64,000 nucleotides of DNA from Rahnella rivi (GCF_019049655.1 NZ_JAFMOX010000044.1:1-64000), one strand, 5' to 3'. Shown: positions 40,208 to 49,673, numbered from the stretch's first letter. Notes: a model not told the origin generated them from the sequence alone. Translations and numbers: made by a program.

Positions 40208-41026
40208 TTAACTGCGCGCATGTACCGCTGCCGCTTCAATCTGTTCATCTGACGGGCGCACGCCGGTGTACAGGACGAATTGCTCGACGGCCTGTAATGT
40301 CGCGACTTCCGCGCCGGTGATCACTTTCTTACCGTGATCGCGACCATAACGGATCAGCGGCGTTTCTGCCGGTAAGGCAACAACGTCAAAGACGATGCTG
40401 GCGCGGTCGATCACCGCCGGTTCGAAGGCCAGTGAATCCACTTCCGGGCCACCGGCCATGCCGATTGGCGTGACGTTCACCACCATATCGACGGCCAAAT
40501 CGCCGACTTCTGCTTTCCATTCGTAACCGTATTCTTCTGCCAGGGCGCGGCCATTGGCTTCATTGCGGGCAATAATGTAGCCCTTTTTGAAACCGGCATC
40601 ACGGATGGCGGCAACCACCGCTTTGCCCATGCCGCCGCTGCCGCGCAGTGCGAAAACGGCATCGCGCGGGACTTTGTGGCTGTCGAGCAGTTTAGCGACC
40701 GCGATGTAATCGGTGTTGTAAGCGCGCAGGAAGCCGTCATCATTGACGATGGTATTCACCGACTGAATGGCGGTGGCGGAAGGATCCAGTTCATCGAGGA
40801 AAGGAATGCAGGCTTCTTTAAACGGCATCGATACCGCGCAGCCGCGGATGCCCAGCGCACGCACGCCTTTGACAGCGGCTTCAATGTCTTTGGTGGAAAA
40901 GGCTTTATAGACGAAGTTCAGGTCTAACGCCTGATACAGGCTGTTATGAAAACGGGTACCGAAATTTCCCGGACGACCGGAAAGGGACATACACAACTGC
41001 GTGTCTTTATTGATTTCCCGACTCAT
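40208..41026 (-). CDS. Shikimate 5-dehydrogenase-like protein (SdhL type)
   Basis: AroE-superfamily NAD(P)-dependent oxidoreductase of 272 residues. It resembles Haemophilus influenzae HI0607, the SDH-like class with much lower shikimate activity than AroE. The start CMSLSGRPGNFGTRFHNSLY covers the substrate pocket; the catalytic Lys70 (MPFKEAC) and Asp106 (YNTDYIAV) are present, and the nucleotide fold has RGSGGMGKAVVAA. AGGAG lies before the ATG. It is convergent with gudD. The physiological substrate is unknown; a quinate/shikimate-related or aromatic hydroxy-acid oxidation is possible. Confidence 0.88.
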   Translation of the reverse strand: MSREINKDTQLCMSLSGRPGNFGTRFHNSLYQALDLNFVYKAFSTKDIEAAVKGVRALGIRGCAVSMPFKEACIPFLDELDPSATAIQSVNTIVNDDGFLRAYNTDYIAVAKLLDSHKVPRDAVFALRGSGGMGKAVVAAIRDAGFKKGYIIARNEANGRALAEEYGYEWKAEVGDLAVDMVVNVTPIGMAGGPEVDSLAFEPAVIDRASIVFDVVALPAETPLIRYGRDHGKKVITGAEVATLQAVEQFVLYTGVRPSDEQIEAAAVHARS

Positions 41027-41126
41027 TATGTTCTCCTGATAGGGTATTTAAATCTTCTCGAACCATAGCTGAAACGATACAACCCTACAATAATCCTCTT
41101 CCCCGTACGGCTGAATAATGGCGGCG

Positions 41127-41645
41127 CTAAGCGTGGATGATTACGTTAAAACCTTCTTCCGGTTGCGGCGCAACAAAGTGACGGGATATCAGCTCAAACT
41201 GCTCATCGGTGACGCTAAACGGGTGCGTTCCGGCCTGATTGCGTGCCCGCAGCCGGGCTTTACACTCGTCTTCCGGCACGTTCAGATAATGCAGGCGGTG
41301 GTCTGCGCCTGACGCCGTGATGAGGCTCATCATCCACTCGCGGTTCGCCACCGTATTGGCCGGGAAATCCAGCACGACTGAGACACCGGCTTTGAGCAGG
41401 GAAATGGCATGAGGCGCAATGGCTTGCCTGAGTCTGGCGGCACAGCGCAGATAATCCGCCACGGTGTGCATCTCATCCTGATAAAGATGAGCAAGCCAGG
41501 TGTCTTCACTCAGCACCACCGTGCCGGGCGGGCTTGCCAGATTGCGGGACAGGGTGGATTTCCCGGAGGCTATTTTCCCGCATAAAATATGCAGAACTGC
41601 CTGATTTTCTGGCATGACATTGTCGGGGCGGGCTGTGGAATTCAT
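41127..41645 (-). CDS. P-loop kinase-like ATPase
   Basis: A 172-residue protein with Walker A CGKIASGKSTLS near the N-terminus, and GVSVVLDFPANTVANREWM as a kinase-like core, as in small AAA-type/zeta-like nucleotide or sugar kinases annotated as ATP-binding proteins. Arg residues in ECKARLRARN resemble a lid. I chose the ATG at 41645 after AGAGG; an earlier ATG at 41657 is in frame. It stands 33 bases after the PEP mutase-family gene and is probably co-transcribed with it. Substrate unknown. Confidence 0.75.
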   Translation of the reverse strand: MNSTARPDNVMPENQAVLHILCGKIASGKSTLSRNLASPPGTVVLSEDTWLAHLYQDEMHTVADYLRCAARLRQAIAPHAISLLKAGVSVVLDFPANTVANREWMMSLITASGADHRLHYLNVPEDECKARLRARNQAGTHPFSVTDEQFELISRHFVAPQPEEGFNVIIHA

Positions 41646-41678
41646 GTTACCTCTCATGTTCAGTCGTGGTCTGCGTCG

Positions 41679-42479
41679 TTAAAACATCGCATTAATTTCT
41701 GAATAAGGCGCGGCTTTTTCCAGCATCGGCATCATTTTATCGTGTTGTAAAAATCCGCTGACTAACTGCGCATGGTGCGCCCATAAGGTTTGCGGCAACC
41801 AGGAACCGGCGCTCAGGCGGCGTACGCCAAGGGCTGCGAGATCGCTGACCGGCGGCAGTCCCGGCCAGACCGCCACGTTGAGCAGCAGAGTTGTGCCCTC
41901 AGCAATGGCGCGCATTTCTCCTGCCTCCGTCAGCCCGAGCACGAAAAGCCCGTCGGCACCGGCACTGCGGTAACTCTGCGCCCGCGCCATCACTTCATCC
42001 GCTTTATCCGCGGCGCAAACCAGGTGACGGGCGTACACATCTGTGCGCACGTTGATATACAGATCTACGCCGCAGCGGATACTGGCGGCTCTGATGGCTT
42101 CGATTTTCCGGCACAACGCATGCGGATCGCCTGCGCCGTCCTCAATATTGATGCCCACCACGCCCGTATCCATAAACCGTGAGACGGTTAACGCCACCGT
42201 GGCCGGAATATCGCTGTAGCCACCCTCAATATCCGCCGAAAGCGGCACCGAAATCACCCTGGCGATAGACGCCGCGCGGGCGACATAGTCTTCCACCGGC
42301 AACTGATTGCCGTCGCGATACCCCAAAGACCATGCGACGCCCGCGCTGGTGGTGGCAATTGCCGTGGCACCCAGACTTTCTGTCTGGCGTGCGCTGCCCG
42401 CATCCCAGACGTTGGGCAATTTCAGCGGGGCTGCTTGCAGATGAAGTTCGCGAAAGACGCGGGCAGACGTGGTTTTCAT
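41679..42479 (-). CDS. Isocitrate lyase/PEP mutase family protein
   Basis: TIM-barrel enzyme of the ICL/PEPM superfamily, 266 residues. It shows NVWDAGSARQTESLGATAIA, the metal-binding Asp in LSADIEGGYSD and GVVGINIEDGAG, and the Arg in NVRTDVYARH. The KKCGH loop of true isocitrate lyases is absent, so a C-C or P-C bond lyase/mutase on a small 2-oxo acid is more likely. It is divergent from a LysR regulator, 91 bases apart, which probably controls it. Confidence 0.85.
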   Translation of the reverse strand: MKTTSARVFRELHLQAAPLKLPNVWDAGSARQTESLGATAIATTSAGVAWSLGYRDGNQLPVEDYVARAASIARVISVPLSADIEGGYSDIPATVALTVSRFMDTGVVGINIEDGAGDPHALCRKIEAIRAASIRCGVDLYINVRTDVYARHLVCAADKADEVMARAQSYRSAGADGLFVLGLTEAGEMRAIAEGTTLLLNVAVWPGLPPVSDLAALGVRRLSAGSWLPQTLWAHHAQLVSGFLQHDKMMPMLEKAAPYSEINAMF

Positions 42480-42570
42480 AAAATGTTCCTCAAAAAAGAA
42501 ACATTCTAATCATGCTGAATTTTCTTGATAATAGCCGGAAATAACATTCATTCATTCCGTGAGAGCATCA

Positions 42571-43461
42571 ATGAACGCGCCGTCGCTGCACTTAGTTCAA
42601 ACGTTTGTTGCGGTTGTTGAACACCATAGTTTTGCCCGTGCGGCCCACGCGCTCGGCATTACGCCGTCGTCGGTTAGCCGTTTTATCAAGACGCTTGAAC
42701 GGCAACTGGGCGCGACGTTACTCAACCGCACCACGCGGGCGATGTCGCTGACCGAAAGCGGAAAACGGTATTTTGCCGAATGCCATCAGGCACTTTCGCA
42801 ACTCACTCAGGCAGCTGACATGGTGCGTGACGAGCAGACGTTACCCTATGGCGCACTGGTGGTCAGTGCGCCGGTGGCGTTCGGTCATACCCATCTGGTG
42901 CCTTATCTGAGTGAGTTTCTGGCGGCGTACCCGCAGGTGCAACTGGATCTGCATCTGACCGATGACTACGTGGATTTGGTGAGTGAAGGCATCATGCTGG
43001 CATTTCGCATCGGGCGTATGAAGGATTCGTCTCTGATCGCCCATAAATTGCTGGAGAACCGGCGGATCCTGGTGGCCGCGCCCGCTTACCTGAAAAAGCG
43101 TGGCGTGCCTGAGGTGCCGGAAGATCTTTATCAGCACGAGTGCATCGTCTCTTCGGCCAGTCAGGACGGTGTGCTGTGGCGGTTATTTTCTGCCGGTGAG
43201 GAGCGCACGCTGGCGCCGAAAGGATCGGTCAAGGTCGATAATGCCGATGCGGCACGCAGGCTGTGTATGGATGCGCACGGCATCGCTTTTCACTCGGCGG
43301 TCACCATGGCAGCGGCCATAGACGCAGGGGAATTGGTGCAGATATTGCCACAATGGACCGGACGTGAAACCGGCGTTTACTGTGTGCGGCCCAACCGGCG
43401 TATCGGCCCGGCAGCACAGGGGCTTCTCGATTTTTTAACCGCCCGCTGGCAGCAAAAATGA
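42571..43461 (+). CDS. LysR-family transcriptional regulator
   Basis: A 296-residue regulator with the N-terminal winged helix (SFARAAHALGITPSSVSRFI and RTTRAMSLTESG) and a C-terminal effector domain from about residue 90. The sequence is of the CrgA/DmlR-like group. I chose the ATG at 42571; an upstream GTG at 42559 is in frame. The divergent position points to control of the PEP mutase-family gene. Confidence 0.9.
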   Translation: MNAPSLHLVQTFVAVVEHHSFARAAHALGITPSSVSRFIKTLERQLGATLLNRTTRAMSLTESGKRYFAECHQALSQLTQAADMVRDEQTLPYGALVVSAPVAFGHTHLVPYLSEFLAAYPQVQLDLHLTDDYVDLVSEGIMLAFRIGRMKDSSLIAHKLLENRRILVAAPAYLKKRGVPEVPEDLYQHECIVSSASQDGVLWRLFSAGEERTLAPKGSVKVDNADAARRLCMDAHGIAFHSAVTMAAAIDAGELVQILPQWTGRETGVYCVRPNRRIGPAAQGLLDFLTARWQQK

Positions 43462-43513
43462 CGATCTGGCGACATCCGTTATACTTAACGGACAGGCAAA
43501 CGCGGAGGCTGAC

Positions 43514-44167
43514 ATGAATTTAGATCTTTTTGATCACCCCGATTTCCACCCCAACTGGCGCGAAGATCTGTGCCCCGGCGCGGTGGTGCTGCGCGGTGCA
43601 GCGCTGGCAGATGATGTGGCGTTGCTGGCGGAGATCGACCGCATCGCCGGGCTGGTGCCTTTTCAGTATCGCGCGACGCCGGGCGGTTACGCGATGTCGG
43701 TGGCGATGACCAACTGTGGCGATGTCGGCTGGGTGACGGATAAAGCCGGTTACCGTTATCAGGCCATGTCGCCGGAAAGTCATCAGCAATGGCCGCCGAT
43801 GCCGGAGCTGTTTCGTGCTGTTGCGGTGAAGGCGGCGGAGCAGGCAGGGTTTACGGGGTTTGACCCGGACGCGTGCCTTATCAACCGCTATCAGCCGGGG
43901 GCGAAAATGAGCCTGCATCAGGACAAAGACGAGCACGATTTCGGCCAGCCGATTGTCTCTGTCTCGCTGGGTTTACCGGCCGTTTTTCAGTTTGGCGGCA
44001 TGGAGCGCAGCGATAAAACCCAGCGCGTGCCGCTGCTGCATGGCGATATTGTGGTGTGGGGCGGGCCGTCGCGGCTGCGTTATCACGGCGTGTTGCCGCT
44101 CAAAGCAGGCGAACATCCGCTGACCGGATCCTACCGGTTTAACCTCACGTTCCGTAAAGCGACGTAA
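43514..44167 (+). CDS. alkB: Alpha-ketoglutarate-dependent DNA/RNA demethylase AlkB
   Basis: Reverses 1-methyladenine and 3-methylcytosine lesions by Fe(II)/2-oxoglutarate oxidation. The 217-residue protein (E. coli 216) has the iron ligands His135, Asp137 (SLHQDKDE) and His191 (RYHGV), the 2-oxoglutarate residues NRYQPG and the Arg pair Arg208/Arg214 in YRFNLTFR. A GGAGG sequence precedes the ATG. In E. coli alkB follows ada; here no ada is nearby. Confidence 0.96.
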   Translation: MNLDLFDHPDFHPNWREDLCPGAVVLRGAALADDVALLAEIDRIAGLVPFQYRATPGGYAMSVAMTNCGDVGWVTDKAGYRYQAMSPESHQQWPPMPELFRAVAVKAAEQAGFTGFDPDACLINRYQPGAKMSLHQDKDEHDFGQPIVSVSLGLPAVFQFGGMERSDKTQRVPLLHGDIVVWGGPSRLRYHGVLPLKAGEHPLTGSYRFNLTFRKAT

Positions 44168-44276
44168 TTCCGCAGGCATCAGGCTGTAAAGCACAGGACT
44201 TTGTTCTCATTCTGCTTTACACTGCCGCCCTGCAAAAACTGACATGTTGAATAAATAATTACTTAGGCGGTAAGCG

Positions 44277-44756
44277 ATGAACGGCGTAATCACAACCTGG
44301 TTTGAAGATAAAGGTTTCGGTTTTATCAAAGATGAAAACGGCGATAACCGTTATTTCCACGTGATTAAAGTTGCAAACCCTGAACTGATTAAAAAAGATG
44401 CAGTGGTCACCTTCGAGCCGACCACCAACAACAAAGGCCTTTCTGCCTTTGCGGTGAAAGTCGAGCCGGAGAGCAAATACATCTTTATCGCCGGTGAGCG
44501 CATCAAAATCACCAGCATCAAATCTTTCCTGGCGTTTAACGAAGAAGTGCCGGGAGAAGCGAAGATCGACAAAGAAAACGCGGTGCTTTCTGTTGGCCTG
44601 CTGATGAACCGCATCCGCCCGCAGGAAGAAGAGAAAAAAGCGGAGATGCGCACCATGAAAAAGCTGCTCATCACCACCTTCCAGAACAGCACTTATGTGT
44701 TCACGGAAGATGAAATTGATGTGGATGCCACCATCAAAACGCTGAAAGCGCTGTAA
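44277..44756 (+). CDS. Cold-shock-domain protein with extra C-terminal domain
   Basis: Residues 1-62 form an OB-fold cold-shock domain: MNGVITTWFEDKGFGFI contains the RNP1-like KGFGFI, and DNRYFHV replaces the usual RNP2. A second part of about 95 residues (from SKYIFIAGERIKITSIKSFL to the end) is charged, with ARI/Leu spacing and a helical stretch EEEKKAEMRTMKKLL followed by a strand, and I recognise no family. It is longer than CspA (70). It probably binds single-stranded nucleic acid; the second part may give partner binding. A hairpin terminator follows. Confidence 0.8.
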   Translation: MNGVITTWFEDKGFGFIKDENGDNRYFHVIKVANPELIKKDAVVTFEPTTNNKGLSAFAVKVEPESKYIFIAGERIKITSIKSFLAFNEEVPGEAKIDKENAVLSVGLLMNRIRPQEEEKKAEMRTMKKLLITTFQNSTYVFTEDEIDVDATIKTLKAL

Positions 44757-44770
44757 AAACGGCGTCTGAA

Positions 44771-44795
44771 ACCGGTGCACACTCGCTGCACCGGT
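44771..44795 (+). terminator. Terminator after the cold-shock gene
   Basis: ACCGGTGCA pairs with TGCACCGGT around CACTCGC, followed by TCTGTTTTCCCCTTT. It also separates the convergent csu operon. Confidence 0.75.
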
Positions 44796-44815
44796 TCTGT
44801 TTTCCCCTTTATATC

Positions 44816-45784
44816 CTAATAAGTCACCGTGACCGTCACCGTATCGCTATACGCGCCTGCGGGCTGATTGCTTTGTGCCAGATTCACCGACGCGGTATAC
44901 GGGAACGACTGTGATGTGCCGGAGCCGGTCGCGCTGCTGTTGGTTGACGCGCTCCACACCGTGCTGTCGCTTTTAAATATCTGATATTGCAAATAACTGG
45001 TGGTGCCGTTGACCGTTGAGGCCATCTGCCGGTACTGGCCGGACCCCGTTACGCTGCTGGTCAGGTTGACGGAATAGCTGGCGTTGAGCGTACAGCGCAC
45101 GCTGAGGGTATTGGCGACCACCGTCGTCAGGCCGGAAGGCAGGGCGGCGCTGCCAAAACCCACGTTCGGCGCGCTGTCGATATAGCAAAAGTTGGTGATG
45201 TTGAGCGTCAGGTTGACGGTACCGTTCACGTTGCCGCTGTCGGCAATGCACAATAATGTCCCGATGGCGACCGAACAGATGTTCCACGTCCAGGCGATGG
45301 GGACAGTGTCGGTATACGTCCCGGCGGCCAGATTGGACAACGTTTTTGGCATCACATAAATCGGCAGTGTGCTGTTCGGGCCGGTAAACAGCCCGAGCAG
45401 GCCGAGTGCGGTGGTGCTGTTCCAGGTAATCACGTCACCCTGGTTATAGACGGTGCCACAACTGCCGTCCTTGCACAGGCTGTACGGCAAATACTGATTG
45501 GTGGCTGCACTGTAAAGCCGTGGCTGCGTGCCGCTCGGATGTAGCGTGGCGCCAATTGTTGCCGTCACGATATTGGTGCCGCCAATACTGAGCAAGGGAC
45601 CGTTACAGCTCAGTCCGCTGCTGCCTTGCGTAATCAGCGGAGAAGTGCTGACCGCAAAGGAGTTCTGTGTGCCGAGCGTAATGGTGCTTGCCGCCGTGGT
45701 ACAGGCCGCCATCACCTGCCACGATGCGCCCAGCAGCAACATCAGCAATACGCCATGACGTATCCACGGCCTGAAAATTTTCAT
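44816..45784 (-). CDS. csuE: Archaic (Csu-type) pilus tip adhesin
   Basis: Last gene of the csu-like operon. A 322-residue secreted protein with signal peptide (LLMLLLGASWQVMAAC), then two spore-coat-U-like domains: the first with strand pattern and a conserved Cys at the start, the second beginning near FCYIDSAPNVGFGSA and ending in SDTVTVTVTY, the donor-strand-accepting final strand. A two-domain protein at the operon end is the tip adhesin CsuE in Acinetobacter. The adhesive loops cannot be judged. It overlaps the usher stop by four bases. Confidence 0.85.
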   Translation of the reverse strand: MKIFRPWIRHGVLLMLLLGASWQVMAACTTAASTITLGTQNSFAVSTSPLITQGSSGLSCNGPLLSIGGTNIVTATIGATLHPSGTQPRLYSAATNQYLPYSLCKDGSCGTVYNQGDVITWNSTTALGLLGLFTGPNSTLPIYVMPKTLSNLAAGTYTDTVPIAWTWNICSVAIGTLLCIADSGNVNGTVNLTLNITNFCYIDSAPNVGFGSAALPSGLTTVVANTLSVRCTLNASYSVNLTSSVTGSGQYRQMASTVNGTTSYLQYQIFKSDSTVWSASTNSSATGSGTSQSFPYTASVNLAQSNQPAGAYSDTVTVTVTY

Positions 45785-48318
45785 GATTTATCTCCTGGCG
45801 TTGCGCCACCCGGACATGCCAGCGGGCCAACCTGCTCAATGCTGTGACGTTTAGGATCTAAAGTGAAACTGATCCGGCATACCGAACGGTCTTCCTGCCT
45901 GATATTCAGCACGTTGTTTTCCTGTAAGTGCGAGAAGTACACCAGCCCGTCGTAACCGGTGACGGTGGTTTGCTGCGTATTCTGTTCGGTGACCAGCGTG
46001 CCGGGCTTCAGCGGTTGTCCGGCGGCGTCGTGCAGCCTGATATTCGCCGACAGCACTTTCTCGACGTTGAATTTCACCACCACGCCGCTGCCTTGTTTCA
46101 CTGCGATGCGGTCATTGACGTTATTAGCGACCACATCGGCGGGCAGCGGCAGGGTGTCGATTTCCACTTTGGCCGGATAATACGAACTGACGGTCGGGAT
46201 CAGCAGGTGACCATTTTTATCGGTTTCGCCCATTTTCTGATTCTCGAACAGGACGGGCACACCGGCGTAATGATCGGTATCGACCACGATAAAGGCGTCG
46301 TTGATCTTGTCGGAAAGGAACCAGTCATTGGCCATAAACACCACGGATCCGCTCAGATCTGCCCAGTTGGTGTAATCGCCCTGATTGCCGTAGAACCCGC
46401 CCTGAATCGTCGCGACGCGGGATTTCCAGGTGGCATCGGCCTGCTGATACGGATTATTGCCGCCGCTGTAGGCCAGATTCCAGCCGAGGCCGCCGTCGGT
46501 TGGCGTGGCTTTGCTGGCGCCAATCTGCTCCTGATAATTGCCCGCACTGTCACGCTGCACGCCAGCGTTCATGTTGATATTGGTGCCAAGCGGAATGATG
46601 AATTGCAGCTGCGCGCTGTAACCGTTATCGCCCAGCTTTTTATTGAGCGATAAAAACATGCTGCTTTGCCCCCACAGCGAGCGGCTGTAGGAGAAATTCA
46701 CCAGACGGGTATGCGAATTGTCATAGGCTTCGACGTCGTAATAGCCGATGCCCATGGTGCCGTTGGCCGGGCCGAACGGCGAGGTGCTGAACGTCACCTG
46801 ATCCGACTGACGGCTTAAGCGCGTGTCGCTGGTGTAAGAGGTGATGTCCTGATAACCCACCGTGCGTTTTGAGCGCAGCGCCGAGAGGCTGAACACCGTC
46901 GAATAGTAGGAATAACCCAGCGTGTACTGGCTGCCGTCTTTTTTATCCGTCACGCTTTCGCCTGTCGGATTGAGGATCTGACCGCCTGAATTCGGGATGC
47001 CCGGCATCTGGCCGTTGTTATCGTAATCCGGCGTGTTGAGCGGAGTATCGCCGCTGACCGGCGGGTGATCGGCTTTACTCTGGCTGCCGGAAACGCTCAG
47101 TGTGCCCCAGGTGCCGACCGCGATATCTGCGCCGGCACCGCCCAGCGTCAAACCCTGAACCATTTCGGTATGGCCGGAGAGCGTCAGGTAATTGGTCAGC
47201 CCGTAACGATAAATACCGCTGAAGGCCGCATCTGAATAATCGCCGTTGGTGACGCCATAATTGTTGCGCACCGCCCCGAGGGACAAATCGAAATCGCTGA
47301 GGTTTTTACGCAGCAGCGTGTTGGAGACGTAAAACGGGACGCTGGTGGACACCTGACGCCCGACTGCGTCGGTGGTCACAATGGTCGCTTCACCGGCACC
47401 GTTGATATAAGGCACGTTAGTCAGGGTAAACGGCCCGGAGTTCAGGTTGTTACTGCTGGCCTTGTAGCCATTAAGGAACAAATCCACCGTGGTTGGCACC
47501 GCCGCCGACCCGCTGTATTGCAGTAACGGATAGGTCACCAGATCCGGGCGCACGCCAAAGTTACGGCTGATCCGCACACCACCCATGCGCGCCGAATTAC
47601 TCCACGTCAGGGAATCGCTGACGAAATCCCCGACCTGATAGCTGATCAGGTTTTTCTCGTCGGTAAACCGCCAGAAGGTGTCGTAACGCAGATAGCCGTC
47701 CTGCGCGGTGCTGCCGCCCGTGTTGCCGTTGCCCGCACTGTCGATGTTATAGCGGTAAGTGCCGGTATTGGTGAGCAGCCCGAGGCTGCTGAATAACCGC
47801 TGTTCCATCCAGGTGGCGACGGATTTCGGGCCGCCGGGCGGATCGGTGTAGTACGAATCATAGTTAAACAACAGGCCGGTGCTGCTTTGCGACGGCGTGT
47901 AGTTCATCAGCGGATCGCCGCTGACAGTCTGATTGGGCAGCCAGACATCCGGCACCGTTAACACCAGTTGCTGGCTGGCTGAATCGTATTTCGCTTTCAC
48001 GTCCGGCAGTTCACCGACGTTAATCAGCCCCTGCTGGCCGTTAATGTGGATGTGATTTTTTGCCAGCACCCCGGCTTCGACGAAATAGGCGTTATTGCGA
48101 TAGGTCACCGGCACCACCTGATTATCCGTCTGGCCGTTGACCACAATCGACAGATAAAACATGGCGTCCGTGACCACCGGTGCCGCCCGCGGGGCATCGG
48201 GCAGGGAACCGTATTCCTGTGCCTGCGCGCTGAACGCACTCAGGCAGATCAGGCACAGGCTTCCCCGGAAACAGAGCGGTCGCTGCTGACCTTCACGGGG
48301 AAGACGTCTGATTGGCAT
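45781..48318 (-). CDS. csuD: Outer membrane usher of archaic chaperone-usher pilus
   Basis: Outer-membrane assembly pore of 845 residues. Signal sequence (CLICLSAFSAQAQ), N-terminal chaperone-binding domain, 24-strand barrel, plug and two C-terminal domains, with usher signatures GVRISRNFGVRPDLVTYPLL and GAGEATIVTTDAVGRQVST. It is shorter and less Cys-bonded than FimD, as expected of the sigma/archaic type. It accepts pilins delivered by CsuC. Confidence 0.9.
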   Translation of the reverse strand: MPIRRLPREGQQRPLCFRGSLCLICLSAFSAQAQEYGSLPDAPRAAPVVTDAMFYLSIVVNGQTDNQVVPVTYRNNAYFVEAGVLAKNHIHINGQQGLINVGELPDVKAKYDSASQQLVLTVPDVWLPNQTVSGDPLMNYTPSQSSTGLLFNYDSYYTDPPGGPKSVATWMEQRLFSSLGLLTNTGTYRYNIDSAGNGNTGGSTAQDGYLRYDTFWRFTDEKNLISYQVGDFVSDSLTWSNSARMGGVRISRNFGVRPDLVTYPLLQYSGSAAVPTTVDLFLNGYKASSNNLNSGPFTLTNVPYINGAGEATIVTTDAVGRQVSTSVPFYVSNTLLRKNLSDFDLSLGAVRNNYGVTNGDYSDAAFSGIYRYGLTNYLTLSGHTEMVQGLTLGGAGADIAVGTWGTLSVSGSQSKADHPPVSGDTPLNTPDYDNNGQMPGIPNSGGQILNPTGESVTDKKDGSQYTLGYSYYSTVFSLSALRSKRTVGYQDITSYTSDTRLSRQSDQVTFSTSPFGPANGTMGIGYYDVEAYDNSHTRLVNFSYSRSLWGQSSMFLSLNKKLGDNGYSAQLQFIIPLGTNINMNAGVQRDSAGNYQEQIGASKATPTDGGLGWNLAYSGGNNPYQQADATWKSRVATIQGGFYGNQGDYTNWADLSGSVVFMANDWFLSDKINDAFIVVDTDHYAGVPVLFENQKMGETDKNGHLLIPTVSSYYPAKVEIDTLPLPADVVANNVNDRIAVKQGSGVVVKFNVEKVLSANIRLHDAAGQPLKPGTLVTEQNTQQTTVTGYDGLVYFSHLQENNVLNIRQEDRSVCRISFTLDPKRHSIEQVGPLACPGGATPGDKS

Positions 48319-48336
48319 GCGTTGCGGCTCCTGCTG

Positions 48337-49134
48337 TTATTCGCCGCGCGCAATGACAATCGGTTGGGTGTTGTCGGCAATCTGCGCATTCAGCTGCGCC
48401 CCCGGCGTCACACCCGCCGGCACCGGCCAGCGCATCTGCTGCCCCGGCAACACGTACCCCATAAAGCCGCCGACCATGGTTTTTACACCCTGTTTCTGGT
48501 TGCCGCTGGCTGACCAGAACACGTTGCTCAGACGTGCGTGAACGATGCCGGTATTGCGCACCTGCAGATAGTTTTTGCCGCCTTCCGAGACGGTGCGCCA
48601 GGTGAGGACAGGGCGCGTGGCGGTGGAGGCATCGCGCTTCACATCCGCGCGGTCGTTGGTCCACAAACCGCCGCCATCCATAAACAGCGGCAGCAGATAA
48701 CGCATCTGCAATTGCAGCCCGACCACCGCTTTGTCCTGACCTTCACCGGCGCTGTTTAGCGGAGAAGGGATCTCGTCAATGATAATGCGGTACGCCTGCT
48801 CGGTATTGGCGGGCACCGGCGTGTTGCGGATCAAACGGATCAGCTGGCGCTGGCCCGGCGGCACTGTGGCAAAAGGCGGGCTGGCCACCACGTTGCTCTG
48901 ATCGGCATACTTCTCGTTAAAATTCTCCTGCTTCCAGGCCAGCACGCGCACCTGCAACGACACCGGTTCCGCGCCCCGGTTTTCCAGCCACAGGGCGGAT
49001 CCGTTCTGATCGGATTCAATAATCTGGTACACCGGCCAGACGAGCACCGAACTGGCGGCGTGCACCGCCGTACCGGAAAACAGCGCCACCGTCAGGGCCG
49101 TGGTGGCAATCATGCGTGAGAACATCGTCGTCAT
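48337..49134 (-). CDS. csuC: Periplasmic pilus chaperone (Csu type)
   Basis: PapD-like chaperone of 265 residues with signal peptide (ALTVALFSGTAVHAA). It has the G1 strand anchor region LQLQMRYLLPLFMDGG, and VPPGQRQLIRLIRNTP with the Arg that anchors the pilin C-terminus. Two Ig-like domains are expected. It lies between the pilin genes and the usher, as in csu operons. Confidence 0.9.
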   Translation of the reverse strand: MTTMFSRMIATTALTVALFSGTAVHAASSVLVWPVYQIIESDQNGSALWLENRGAEPVSLQVRVLAWKQENFNEKYADQSNVVASPPFATVPPGQRQLIRLIRNTPVPANTEQAYRIIIDEIPSPLNSAGEGQDKAVVGLQLQMRYLLPLFMDGGGLWTNDRADVKRDASTATRPVLTWRTVSEGGKNYLQVRNTGIVHARLSNVFWSASGNQKQGVKTMVGGFMGYVLPGQQMRWPVPAGVTPGAQLNAQIADNTQPIVIARGE

Positions 49135-49151
49135 AGCTCATATCCTGATGA

Positions 49152-49673
49152 TTAATAAGTGAGAGTCACGGTCACCGTGTCGGTGTAAGTTCCCGCAGTG
49201 GGTGACGTCGTGAAAGAAAACAACCGGCCATACACCGGATACGTTTGGGTGGTGGAGGGAAAGCTGCTGATGGTCATTGCCTGCGCGCCGGTTCCCCAAA
49301 CCACGGTGCGCGCAGCATTCTGATAAAGCTGATAGGCCAGCGTTGCCGTCGCCCCGCTGTTGGCCATATAACGCCGGGCGGCAGATCCGCCGTGGATGCC
49401 GTAATCCATGCCAATCGCCACCGTGGTGCCGGGGGTACAGGTCACCACAACGGAGCCTGCGCCCGACGTACTGACCACATCGACATTGGTGGGAACGGAA
49501 GGAAACGAGCCGAAATTGAGGGTGCCCAGATTGGTGGTCGGGCTGGAAAGCGAGCTGCCGAAAACGCAGCCATTGGTCAGCGTTGCCGTCACGGTAAAGG
49601 TGGTGGTGGCCGTGGCGGCCAGCGCTGAGCCGCACAGCATCAGCAGCGGCAACAGCAGCAGACGGCCAGGCAT
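49152..49673 (-). CDS. csuB: Spore-coat-U-like minor pilin, Csu type
   Basis: A 173-residue secreted pilin with signal peptide (LLLLPLLMLCGSALAA), N-terminal donor strand ATATTTFTVTATLTNG, Cys in TNGCVFGSS, and the C-terminal strand TYTDTVTVTLTY. I chose the ATG at 49673, preceded by AGAGG; the reading frame extends 33 codons into the upstream gene without homology. It is third pilin, before the chaperone, the position of csuB. It is only eight bases after csuA-like. Confidence 0.85.
   Translation of the reverse strand: MPGRLLLLPLLMLCGSALAATATTTFTVTATLTNGCVFGSSLSSPTTNLGTLNFGSFPSVPTNVDVVSTSGAGSVVVTCTPGTTVAIGMDYGIHGGSAARRYMANSGATATLAYQLYQNAARTVVWGTGAQAMTISSFPSTTQTYPVYGRLFSFTTSPTAGTYTDTVTVTLTY

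Noticed and set aside
45928..46653. 241-codon plus-strand frame across the usher
   Set aside because: Antisense shadow of the usher.
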